Origin: Muribaculaceae bacterium
GTDB taxonomy: Bacteria > Bacteroidota > Bacteroidia > Bacteroidales > Muribaculaceae
Assembly (NCBI GenBank): GCA_014867205.1
Contig: WGUO01000017.1
Span: forward strand, 14,089-78,088
Length of the DNA stretch: 64,000 bases
Direction of reading: 5' to 3'
Part shown: positions 15,554 to 22,985 of the stretch, in pieces
Position numbering within the stretch: position 1 is the first letter of the stretch
Layout: each line of letters starts with the position of its first letter
Made by a program: the position numbers and the translations under genes
The notes under the pieces: generated by a model
What the model saw: the letters and a program-made list of their open reading frames with translations, nothing else
Told to the model about the DNA's origin: nothing
The model's database searches: none

Positions 15554-17017
15554 ATGATTTCTTTCACTATCGCGCTTGCGCTGCTTATTGTGGGCTATTT
15601 CGTCTACGGCAAATTCGTTTCCCGCGTCTTCGGCCAGGACCCAAACCGCGTGACTCCGGTTCACACGCAGGCCGACGGCGTCGACTTCGTGCCTCTGCCG
15701 ACCTGGAAGATCTTCCTCATCCAGTTCCTCAACATCGCGGGACTCGGTCCCATCTTCGGCGCGATCATGGGCGTCATGTTCGGTCCGGCGGCTTTCCTCT
15801 GGATTGTATTCGGCACGATTTTCGCCGGCGCGGTGCATGACTACCTCTCCGGCATGCTGTCGCTGCGCAGCAACGGCGCGTCGCTCCCTGAGATTGTCGG
15901 TGCCCAGCTCGGCGTCGGCATCAAGAACGTGATGCGCGTCTTCTCGCTGCTGCTGATGATCCTCGTCGGCGCGGTGTTTGTATATAATCCTGCCGACCTG
16001 CTCGCCATGCTGACTCCGGAGAGCCTGGACCGCATGTTCTGGATTGTTATCATCTTCGCATACTATATGCTCGCTACACTGCTTCCGATCGACAAACTCA
16101 TCGGCAAACTGTACCCGGTGTTCGGATTCGCGCTCCTCTTCATGGCCGTGGGCATCATGACGATGCTCTACGTAAACTCAGGGATTGTACCCGAGATGTG
16201 GAGTGACTTCAGCAACCAGCGGCTCGACGCCGACGCCGCCCCGATCTTCCCCATGATGTTCGTCTCCATAGCCTGCGGGGCGATCTCGGGATTCCACGCC
16301 ACACAGTCGCCCATGATGGCCCGCTGCCTCAAGAACGAGAAGCATGGCCGCCCCGTATTCTACGGCGCAATGGTCACCGAGGGCGTTGTCGCCCTCATCT
16401 GGGCTGCGGCCGCCGTAGTGTTCACCGGCGGGTACGCACAGCTTCAGGAAACGCTCGGCTCGAGCAGTCCGGCGGTGCTTGTCAACTCTGTCTCCAAGGA
16501 ATGGCTCGGCACGTTCGGTGGCATCCTGGCGGTATTAGGCGTAATCGCCGCGCCGATCACATCGGGCGACACTGCACTGCGCTCTGCCCGACTCATCGCG
16601 GCCGATTTCATGAACATCAAGCAGAAGAAGATCGCGAAACGCCTGCTCGTGTCGGTGCCCATCTTCGCGCTCTGCTTCGTGGTGATGCTGATCCCCTACG
16701 AGGCACTGTGGCGCTATTTCGCTTGGTGCAACCAGGTGCTGTCGGTGTTCACGCTCTGGGCGATAACGGTATATCTCGCGCGCCACGGCAAGGCTTATGT
16801 CATTACTTTAATCCCTGCCATGTTCATGACAGCGGTGACGGTGACTTACATATTCTTCGCGCCCGAGGGATTCAGCGCGCTGACGCTGGCGGCTCTCGAC
16901 ACGGCGATTCCCTATGAGTTGGCCGTAGGCATCGGTTTGACGGCTACTGTTCTGCTCCTCGGCCTCTTCGTACGCTACCGCCGCAACATGCCGGCACTCG
17001 CCCCCGAAGGCGAATGA
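15554..17017 (+). CDS. cstA: CstA-family carbon starvation transporter
   Basis: This is an inner-membrane transporter of the CstA/BtsT family, whose known members import pyruvate and have been linked to peptide uptake. The 487-residue protein has the family start (MISFTIALALLIVGYFVYGKF) and the signatures GADFVPLPTWK-like DGVDFVPLPTWKIF, IAGLGPIFGAIMG, GAVHDYLSGMLSLR and SGFHATQSPMMARCL. About 13 membrane helices can be counted. It is shorter than the E. coli protein of about 700 residues, as is common in Bacteroidota. It is followed after 16 bp by a PHP phosphatase gene. Confidence 0.93.
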   Translation: MISFTIALALLIVGYFVYGKFVSRVFGQDPNRVTPVHTQADGVDFVPLPTWKIFLIQFLNIAGLGPIFGAIMGVMFGPAAFLWIVFGTIFAGAVHDYLSGMLSLRSNGASLPEIVGAQLGVGIKNVMRVFSLLLMILVGAVFVYNPADLLAMLTPESLDRMFWIVIIFAYYMLATLLPIDKLIGKLYPVFGFALLFMAVGIMTMLYVNSGIVPEMWSDFSNQRLDADAAPIFPMMFVSIACGAISGFHATQSPMMARCLKNEKHGRPVFYGAMVTEGVVALIWAAAAVVFTGGYAQLQETLGSSSPAVLVNSVSKEWLGTFGGILAVLGVIAAPITSGDTALRSARLIAADFMNIKQKKIAKRLLVSVPIFALCFVVMLIPYEALWRYFAWCNQVLSVFTLWAITVYLARHGKAYVITLIPAMFMTAVTVTYIFFAPEGFSALTLAALDTAIPYELAVGIGLTATVLLLGLFVRYRRNMPALAPEGE

Positions 17018-17033
17018 CAATGTCTTACAGATT

Positions 17034-17870
17034 ATGACAACTGAAGAAATATCAGATATAATAAGGAGTACTGACAGATATAACCTCCATTCACACTCAG
17101 AATTCTGCGACGGGCACGCGCCCGTCGCAGAGATAGTTGCCGCCGCCTGCCGCAACGGTTTCGAGGTGTGGGGTATATCCCCGCATTCCCCCATTTGCGT
17201 CGACTCGCCCTGCAACATGAGCCGTGATGACATGCCTACCTATCTCGCCGAGACGGCGAGACTCCGCGTGGAATATGCCGAACGCATGAGGATACTCACG
17301 GCTCTTGAGGTTGATTTCATCAGTCGCGACTTCGGCCCGCATATCGATTATTTCGAGAAGATGTACCAATGCGGCGAACTTGATTACCGTATCGGCTCAG
17401 TGCATTTCGTACCTAATCAGGATGGCGTGCCGCTCGACTGCGACGGCAGTTATGAGCGTTTCGCCCGTTACCTGCGCGACGGCTACCGCAACGACCTCCG
17501 CTACGTCGTGGAGAAGTATTTCGAGCAGGTGCTCACAATGCTTGAGCTCGGCGGTTTTGAGATTCTGGGCCATTTCGATAAGATAGCGGGCAACGCCTCT
17601 TGCGCCGACCCGACGATCGAGGACCAGGGTTGGTATGAGGCTCTTGTCGAGGATGTGGTTCGTCTCGCCAAGGATAGAGGCGTCGTGGTCGAGATCAACA
17701 CAAAGGCCATAGAGTCCCGGAAGCGCCTCTACCCGGCCGAGCGCTGGTGGCCTCTGCTGCTTGACAGCGGCATCCCGCTCGCCGTCAACTCCGACTGCCA
17801 CGATCCGCAACTGACCGACCTCGGCCGCCACCAGGTCCTCACCGCACTCGCCGCACTCGCCGCACTATAG
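17034..17870 (+). CDS. PHP-family phosphatase, histidinol-phosphatase type
   Basis: This PHP metallohydrolase of 278 residues resembles histidinol-phosphatase of the HisK/HisJ type, which makes histidinol for histidine synthesis. Metal ligands are visible: NLHSHSEFCDG near 18, the H of ISPHSPIC, the E of ALEVDF, the H of GSVHFV, the H of LGHFDKI and SDCH near 258. No other his genes are nearby, so a different phosphoester substrate is possible. The last codons lie in a CCGCACTCG triplicate repeat (17841-17867) that yields a run of Ala-Leu-Ala, a slippage-prone end. Confidence 0.85.
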   Translation: MTTEEISDIIRSTDRYNLHSHSEFCDGHAPVAEIVAAACRNGFEVWGISPHSPICVDSPCNMSRDDMPTYLAETARLRVEYAERMRILTALEVDFISRDFGPHIDYFEKMYQCGELDYRIGSVHFVPNQDGVPLDCDGSYERFARYLRDGYRNDLRYVVEKYFEQVLTMLELGGFEILGHFDKIAGNASCADPTIEDQGWYEALVEDVVRLAKDRGVVVEINTKAIESRKRLYPAERWWPLLLDSGIPLAVNSDCHDPQLTDLGRHQVLTALAALAAL

Positions 17871-18049
17871 AGTTAGAAACTGATGCCGACATCGCCAAAA
17901 TTCTGGCTCGATGCGAGTATGATACGGAATATGGTCAGATGCTGCTTCTTCGCAATACCATTGACGGTGGATTTTTCAGAATAACCATTCCCACCGACGG
18001 CTCAACATTCTGTGGCCTCCCAGTCGAAAAGGCCACCGTGAAATATTAA
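17871..18049 (+). pseudogene. Possible C-terminal fragment of a lost gene
   Basis: Directly after the phosphatase an open stretch of about 58 codons runs to TAA 18047-18049 in another frame. It reads like ordinary protein (LETDADIAKILARCEYDT ... TIPTDGSTFCGLPVEKATVKY) but has no suitable start codon except an internal ATG after about 25 residues. It is most simply a gene remnant. The rest of the 17871-18248 gap is A/T-rich and holds an inverted repeat at 18100-18143. Confidence 0.35.
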
Positions 18050-18099
18050 AGACAGAAATCAAAAGTTATAGTCTCTGCCAGCGAAACAACATATTTGCG

Positions 18100-18143
18100 T
18101 ATACGGGTATTTATTAGCATATTTGCAGCTAAATACCCATATA
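18100..18143. repeat. 14-bp inverted repeat in the A/T-rich gap
   Basis: Arms 18100-18113 and 18130-18143 match over 14 bp with one mismatch (TATACGGGTATTTA against TAAATACCCATATA), separated by 16 bp. The 9-mer CATATTTGC appears twice, at 18090-18098 and 18118-18126. The site lies just past the toxin gene. Confidence 0.5.
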
Positions 18144-18248
18144 TGGGAATATGATTGAAGGCGGAAACTACTCAATGGCCTTTTATCCCAAATCAAGACT
18201 AGTGATTATCTGCTGAATTATTCCAACATCAACAGTTGAATAGTCCGC

Positions 18249-18524
18249 TTAATAGTATATGTCCAGAAGATAGACTCTTCCCTCATACTCGGTGGCAAGA
18301 ATTGTATAGGTGATTACTCTTGCTCCTCCGGACTTTCCTCTTCCTTTAGAAGTGATAGCCATTCTGATTTTCCTTATCCCGGGAGCAAGTTCATCCCCCC
18401 GAAAGGGATTCTCCTGGAGCGAACTTGTAAACTCCAGTATATCATGTTTCAAGGATCTATGGCGCTTTGCAAGAGCCTTGAAAGCTTTTGCAAAAGCCGG
18501 AGTAGGTATAACTTCAAAGTTCAT
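18249..18524 (-). CDS. RelE/ParE-type toxin, probably truncated by an in-frame stop
   Basis: The gene overlaps the antitoxin end by 11 nt and starts MNFEVIPTPAFAKAFKALAK. The RelE-like core is present (DILEFTSSLQENPF, then GIRKIRMAITSKGRGKSGGARVI-type motif and VYLLDIYY). The frame stops at TAA 18249-18251 after 91 residues, where relatives usually continue with a charged helix. Reading on in frame gives ADYSTVDVGIIQQIITSLDLG and a second TAA at 18183-18185. The ending therefore looks like a Lys codon (AAA) turned into TAA, cutting about 22 residues. The toxin may be inactive or altered. It would cleave mRNA if active. Confidence 0.7.
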   Translation of the reverse strand: MNFEVIPTPAFAKAFKALAKRHRSLKHDILEFTSSLQENPFRGDELAPGIRKIRMAITSKGRGKSGGARVITYTILATEYEGRVYLLDIYY

Positions 18525-18747
18525 CGAGCATATCCTGAATGGTTCGACGTGGCAACCTGCCATCCTCAATCATCCTAACCTGCTTCAGTCCCTTACATAT
18601 ACGAGTTGTCAGGGTGTCCTCCTCTGTTACAGGCATAATTTTAAACATGCCCACCCGTGATGAAAGAATCACTGATTCTCCATTCAAAACCTTAGTCAGG
18701 ATATTTGTCTGGTTCGATCTGAAATCTCGTGCACTTACAATTTCCAT
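18514..18747 (-). CDS. Phd/YefM-like antitoxin
   Basis: The 77-residue product starts MEIVSARDFRSNQTNILTKV, the Phd/YefM-type DNA-binding fold that opens with a dimerising strand and helix. It continues GESVILSSRVGMFKIMPV and ends in a toxin-binding tail (PRRTIQDMLDEL). It overlaps the toxin gene, the standard two-gene layout with the antitoxin first. A -7-like TATATTTG (18769-18776, minus strand) lies 22 bp before the start. The antitoxin, probably with the toxin, should repress this promoter. Confidence 0.85.
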   Translation of the reverse strand: MEIVSARDFRSNQTNILTKVLNGESVILSSRVGMFKIMPVTEEDTLTTRICKGLKQVRMIEDGRLPRRTIQDMLDEL

Positions 18748-18991
18748 ACTATTTCTATTTTTAATTTACAAATATAACAAATGGTATCCTACTTGGTACA
18801 CATATTAACACTATTTAACTATTTATTATATCTCCGCAAATAATAGAGGCATACAATCCGCATCGTTCTCTCTACTCTGCTTCTTCTTTCACCTTTACTC
18901 TGCGTGAGATTTCTCACCGTGGCTGAGAGCATGGAGTTCCACAGTGACTCCACCGAGAGAGTCCGCTTTTCTTTATTTGGAGATTTTTTTG

Positions 18992-18999
18992 TAATTTTG
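18992..18999 (+). promoter_or_regulatory. -7 box upstream of lepA
   Basis: TAATTTTG matches TAnnTTTG. A -33 box at the right distance is poor. Use would give a leader of about 115 nt that contains the repeats at 19036-19106. The rest of the gap 18777-18990 shows nothing I can name. Confidence 0.45.
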
Positions 19000-19015
19000 C
19001 AGAACAAAAGCACTT

Positions 19016-19106
19016 GGAGTCTGTATTAAAGTCAAATCACAGACTCTCCACTCACTGAGACCTTATCAGACTCTCAACTCAGTAATAAATCACATACTCT
19101 CCGCAC
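19016..19106 (+). repeat. Repeated ACTCTC elements and hairpin in the lepA leader
   Basis: Three imperfect copies of ATCA(CA)GACTCTCCACTCA-like sequence occur at 19036-19054, 19065-19081 and 19089-19106. GAGTCTGT (19017-19024) pairs perfectly with ACAGACTC (19039-19046). The second copy also contains CAGACTC (19067-19073), so two sites compete for one partner. Confidence 0.45.
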
Positions 19107-19120
19107 GGTAAGAAACCAAA

Positions 19121-20908
19121 ATGAAGAATATTCGAAATTTCTGCATCATAGCGCATATCGACCACGGCAAGTCGACACTCGCCGACCGCCTGCTCGAACG
19201 CACCAACACCGTCGACGCCAAGGACATGGAGGCCCAGGTACTCGACGACATGGACCTCGAGCGCGAGCGCGGCATCACCATCAAGAGCCACGCCATCCAG
19301 ATGGACTATACCATCGACGGCGAGCGCTACACCCTCAACCTTATCGACACCCCGGGACACGTGGACTTCTCCTACGAGGTATCGCGCTCGATAGCCGCCT
19401 GCGAGGGCGCCCTCCTTATCGTCGACGCCTCACAGGGCATCCAGGCCCAGACCATCTCCAACCTGTATATGGCCATCGAGAATGACCTCGAGATCATACC
19501 AGTGCTCAACAAGTGCGACCTCGACAGCGCCAAACCCGACGAAGTGGAGGACCAGATCGTCGACCTGCTCGGATGCGACCCATCGGAGGTCATACGCGCC
19601 TCGGGCAAGACAGGCATGGGCGTCGATGAGATCCTCAAGGCAATCGTGGAACGTGTTCCTGCCCCCAAGGGCGACCCCCACGCGCCGCTTCAGGCCCTCA
19701 TCTTCGACTCAGTGTTCAACCCGTTCCGCGGAATCATCGCATACTACAAGATCGTCAACGGTACAATCCGTAAGGATGACTTCGTGAAGTTTGTCTCGAC
19801 CGGAAAGGAGTACCACGCCGACGAGGTGGGTGTGCTCAAGCTCGACATGTCGCCCCGCAATGAGCTCTCGGCCGGCAACGTCGGCTACATCATCTCCGGC
19901 ATCAAGACCTCAAAGGAGGTTCGCGTCGGCGACACAATAACCCATGTCGCCAACCCATGCGACAAGGCCATCGAGGGCTTCCAGGAGGTAAAGCCCATGG
20001 TGTTCGCCGGTGTATACCCCATCGAGACCGAGGACTTCGAGAACCTGCGCGCCTCGCTCGAGAAACTCCAGCTCAACGACGCCTCGCTCACATTCCAGCC
20101 CGAGTCGTCGGCCGCACTCGGTTTTGGGTTCCGATGCGGATTCCTCGGCCTGCTCCATATGGAGATAGTGCAGGAACGCCTCGGCCGCGAGTTCGACATG
20201 GACGTCATCACCACAGTCCCCAACGTCTCGTACATCGTGACCGACAAGAAGGGCAACCGCACGGAGGTGCATAACCCCTCCGGTCTCCCTGAGCCGTCGG
20301 CCATCGACTTCATCGAGGAACCATACATCCGGGCCACAATCATCACCCAGGCCGACTACATCGGCCCGATCATGACACTCTGCCTCGGCAAACGCGGCGA
20401 GCTCATCAAGCAGGAATACATATCGGGCAACCGCATGGAACTCACATTCGACATGCCCCTGGGCGAGATCGTCATCGACTTCTACGACAAGCTCAAGAGC
20501 ATCTCCAAGGGATATGCGAGCTTCGACTACCATATCCACGACTTCCGCGAGTCGAAACTCGTGAAACTCGACATACTGCTCAACGGAGAAAGCGTCGACG
20601 CACTCTCCACGCTGACCCACGAGGCAAACTCCGTGAAGTTCGGACGCCGCATGTGCGAGAAACTCAAGGAACTCATACCCCGACAGCAGTTCGACATCGC
20701 CATCCAGGCCGCAATCGGCGCGAAGATAATAGCCCGCGAGACCATCAAGGCCGTGCGCAAGGACGTGACCGCCAAGTGCTACGGCGGCGACATCTCGCGT
20801 AAGCGCAAGTTGCTTGAGAAGCAGAAGGCCGGAAAGAAGCGGATGAAGCAGATCGGCTCGGTCGAGGTGCCGCAGAAGGCTTTCCTCGCCGTGCTCAAAC
20901 TTGACTGA
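19121..20908 (+). CDS. lepA: Elongation factor 4 (back-translocase)
   Basis: This is the translational GTPase LepA/EF4, which acts on stalled or mis-translocated ribosomes. The 595-residue length is standard. GTP-binding motifs are clear: AHIDHGKST (near 13), the switch region RERGITIKSH, DTPGHVDF and NKCDLD. The EF-G-like domains II, III and V follow, then the LepA-specific C-terminal domain (AKCYGGDISRKRKLLEKQK). The gene stands alone with its own terminator. Confidence 0.98.
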   Translation: MKNIRNFCIIAHIDHGKSTLADRLLERTNTVDAKDMEAQVLDDMDLERERGITIKSHAIQMDYTIDGERYTLNLIDTPGHVDFSYEVSRSIAACEGALLIVDASQGIQAQTISNLYMAIENDLEIIPVLNKCDLDSAKPDEVEDQIVDLLGCDPSEVIRASGKTGMGVDEILKAIVERVPAPKGDPHAPLQALIFDSVFNPFRGIIAYYKIVNGTIRKDDFVKFVSTGKEYHADEVGVLKLDMSPRNELSAGNVGYIISGIKTSKEVRVGDTITHVANPCDKAIEGFQEVKPMVFAGVYPIETEDFENLRASLEKLQLNDASLTFQPESSAALGFGFRCGFLGLLHMEIVQERLGREFDMDVITTVPNVSYIVTDKKGNRTEVHNPSGLPEPSAIDFIEEPYIRATIITQADYIGPIMTLCLGKRGELIKQEYISGNRMELTFDMPLGEIVIDFYDKLKSISKGYASFDYHIHDFRESKLVKLDILLNGESVDALSTLTHEANSVKFGRRMCEKLKELIPRQQFDIAIQAAIGAKIIARETIKAVRKDVTAKCYGGDISRKRKLLEKQKAGKKRMKQIGSVEVPQKAFLAVLKLD

Positions 20909-20939
20909 CGATGAACCCTCCGGGGTTCTCGAACGTATT

Positions 20940-20968
20940 AAAAGGGAAGGAATCTTCCCTTTTTATTT
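20940..20968 (+). terminator. lepA terminator
   Basis: AAAAGGGAAG (20940-20949) pairs with CTTCCCTTTT (20954-20963) around GAAT and is followed by TATTTTT. It lies 31 bp after the lepA stop. Confidence 0.85.
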
Positions 20969-21025
20969 TTGTCTTTCTAAAGACAGGCACAAAATCCACT
21001 TGAACAATTATTTAAACCACACATT

Positions 21026-21523
21026 ATGGACACAGGAATCAAAATGATGGATATCGGCGGCAAGTTCCCCGACCTGCTCGGCCGCGACGCCGACGGCAAA
21101 GAAGTGCGTCTCTCGGATTTCCCCGGCAAGCGCTTCATTATCTATTTCTATCCCAAGGACAACACCTCGGGCTGCACGCTCGAGGCCCAGAGTTTCCGCG
21201 ACAACTACGAGACATTCCTCAATATGGGCTATCAGGTCATAGGCGTGAGCAAGGACTCCGAGTCGAGCCACCGCAGGTTCGCCGACAAGCATGAGCTCCC
21301 CTTCCCGCTTGTGGCAGACACAGAGCTTACACTCTGCAAGCTGGCCGGCGTATGGCAGCCCAAGGTAATGGCCGGGCGCCCCTACATGGGCATCGTGCGC
21401 ACTACATTTGTCGCCGACAATGACGGCACCGTCACCGACCGCGTCGACAAGGTGAAGACACGCACCGCTGCCGAGCAATTATTCGAATTGCTCGACAACC
21501 GATACAACCCCAACCCCGCCTGA
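21026..21523 (+). CDS. bcp: Peroxiredoxin of the Bcp/PrxQ family
   Basis: This thiol peroxidase of 165 residues detoxifies hydrogen and organic peroxides. The thioredoxin-like fold has FYPKDNTSGCTLEAQSFRDN, with the peroxidatic Cys50. The resolving Cys five residues later, present in E. coli Bcp, is replaced by Gln. A second Cys in LTLCKLAGVW (near 113) may resolve instead, as in the PrxQ group with an alpha-3 Cys. It is 23 bp before nhaA and probably cotranscribed. Confidence 0.93.
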   Translation: MDTGIKMMDIGGKFPDLLGRDADGKEVRLSDFPGKRFIIYFYPKDNTSGCTLEAQSFRDNYETFLNMGYQVIGVSKDSESSHRRFADKHELPFPLVADTELTLCKLAGVWQPKVMAGRPYMGIVRTTFVADNDGTVTDRVDKVKTRTAAEQLFELLDNRYNPNPA

Positions 21524-21546
21524 CGCGCCCCGACATATAGTTTCTT

Positions 21547-22905
21547 ATGGCTTCAGTTTTCTACACGGCAAGAAAGACGATCAGGAATTATGCCAACGGC
21601 GGCAACGTGCTCATATTCGCCACGGCGCTGGCGTTGATTGTCGTCAATGTCCCGTTCCTGACGGATTTCTACAACTCGCTCTGGACCCACGAGATCGCCC
21701 TGCAGGTCGGCGACTTCAACCTGTTCAGCCACCACGGGCACCCGATGAGCATAATGGCGTTCATCAACGACGCCCTGATGGCTCTCTTCTTCTTCTCGGT
21801 AGGCCTTGAGATAAAGCGCGAGGTGCTGGTGGGCGAGCTGTCGTCGTTCCGCAACGCGCTGCTTCCCATCGTGGCCGCGATCGGTGGCATGGCAATGCCG
21901 GTGCTCATCTACCTCATGATGGCAAGAGGCACCGATTATGCCGACGGCTGGGCCATACCGATGGCCACCGACATTGCCTTCTCGCTCGGCGTGCTGGCCA
22001 TGCTGGGCAACCGAGTCCCCATCGGGCTGAAGGTTTTCCTCACCACGCTTGCCGTGGTCGACGACATCGGAGGCATCCTTGTAATCGCAATATTCTACAG
22101 CAGCTCGATTGAGTACAGTCTGCTGCTCTGGGCGGCCGGATGCATCGCGGTGCTCGTGGCCGGAGGCTTTGCCGGCGTACAGTCCAAGATGTTCTACGCC
22201 TTTTTCGGTACGTTCGTATGGTTCTTCTTCCTCAACGCGGGAATCCATCCGACCATCGCCGGCGTGATCGTAGCCTTCACCATACCGGCGAAGCCGGTGT
22301 ATGCACCCAAGAACTATGTGAAGACAATCCGTAGGAACATCGGTTATTTCTCGCACGATGACGACGAGTCGCTCAACCGCCGATCCATACTCGACAAGGA
22401 CCAGATGAACTGGCTCAAGGAGATCGAGTCGGCCTCCGACAAGGTCATATCGCCGCTCCAGGACATGGAGGACACGCTGCATCCGCTTGTCAACTACATC
22501 ATAGTGCCGCTGTTCGCCTTCGCCAACGCCGGGATATTCTTCGGCGACATGGAGATCTCGCAACTCTTCTCGGGCATAGCGCCGGCGATTATCGCGGCCC
22601 TCGTCGTGGGCAAGTTCGCGGGCATATTCCTCTTCTCGTGGCTGACCATCAAATTAGGATTCGCCCCGATGCCCGAGGGTGGCAACTGGGCGCGACTCGC
22701 CTCGGTGTCGATGCTCGGCGGTATCGGATTCACCGTGTCGCTCTTTATAGCCAACCTTGCGTTCGGCACCGGCGACCCGGCTCTCTCCCGGCTTCTCAAT
22801 GACGCCAAACTCGGCATTCTCGTGGCCTCGCTGCTGGCAGGGATACTCGGATGGGCAGCCCTCCACTTCACTCTCCCCAAGGAACCGCAGGAAACAGACG
22901 AATAA
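21547..22905 (+). CDS. nhaA: Na+/H+ antiporter NhaA
   Basis: This inner-membrane antiporter exports Na+ for H+ and guards against salt and alkali. The 452-residue product has the family motifs MSIMAFINDALMALFFFSVG, LEIKREVLVGELSS, GWAIPMATDIAFSLGVLAML and TLAVVDDIGGILVIAIFY, the last holding the paired Asp residues of the ion site. About 12 membrane helices are visible. An extra charged loop of about 55 residues (near 255-310) extends the usual form. Confidence 0.96.
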   Translation: MASVFYTARKTIRNYANGGNVLIFATALALIVVNVPFLTDFYNSLWTHEIALQVGDFNLFSHHGHPMSIMAFINDALMALFFFSVGLEIKREVLVGELSSFRNALLPIVAAIGGMAMPVLIYLMMARGTDYADGWAIPMATDIAFSLGVLAMLGNRVPIGLKVFLTTLAVVDDIGGILVIAIFYSSSIEYSLLLWAAGCIAVLVAGGFAGVQSKMFYAFFGTFVWFFFLNAGIHPTIAGVIVAFTIPAKPVYAPKNYVKTIRRNIGYFSHDDDESLNRRSILDKDQMNWLKEIESASDKVISPLQDMEDTLHPLVNYIIVPLFAFANAGIFFGDMEISQLFSGIAPAIIAALVVGKFAGIFLFSWLTIKLGFAPMPEGGNWARLASVSMLGGIGFTVSLFIANLAFGTGDPALSRLLNDAKLGILVASLLAGILGWAALHFTLPKEPQETDE

Positions 22906-22925
22906 AATAGAATACTATAAAACGG

Positions 22926-22961
22926 ATACAGGCCACGTCCGCCATGGGACGTGGCCTGTAT
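22926..22961. terminator. Terminator between nhaA and fumarase
   Basis: Arms 22926-22939 and 22948-22961 form a 14-bp perfect stem with an 8-nt loop between convergent genes. T content is modest, so it is probably a bidirectional terminator of average strength. Confidence 0.75.
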
Positions 22962-22985
22962 TCATTCTGTATGCGCTTTGTGGCG

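Noticed and set aside
21553..22563. 336-codon frame on the minus strand opposite nhaA
   Set aside because: It mirrors the strongly conserved nhaA frame and its residues (His/Arg/Glu-rich) look like an antisense artefact of GC-rich DNA.
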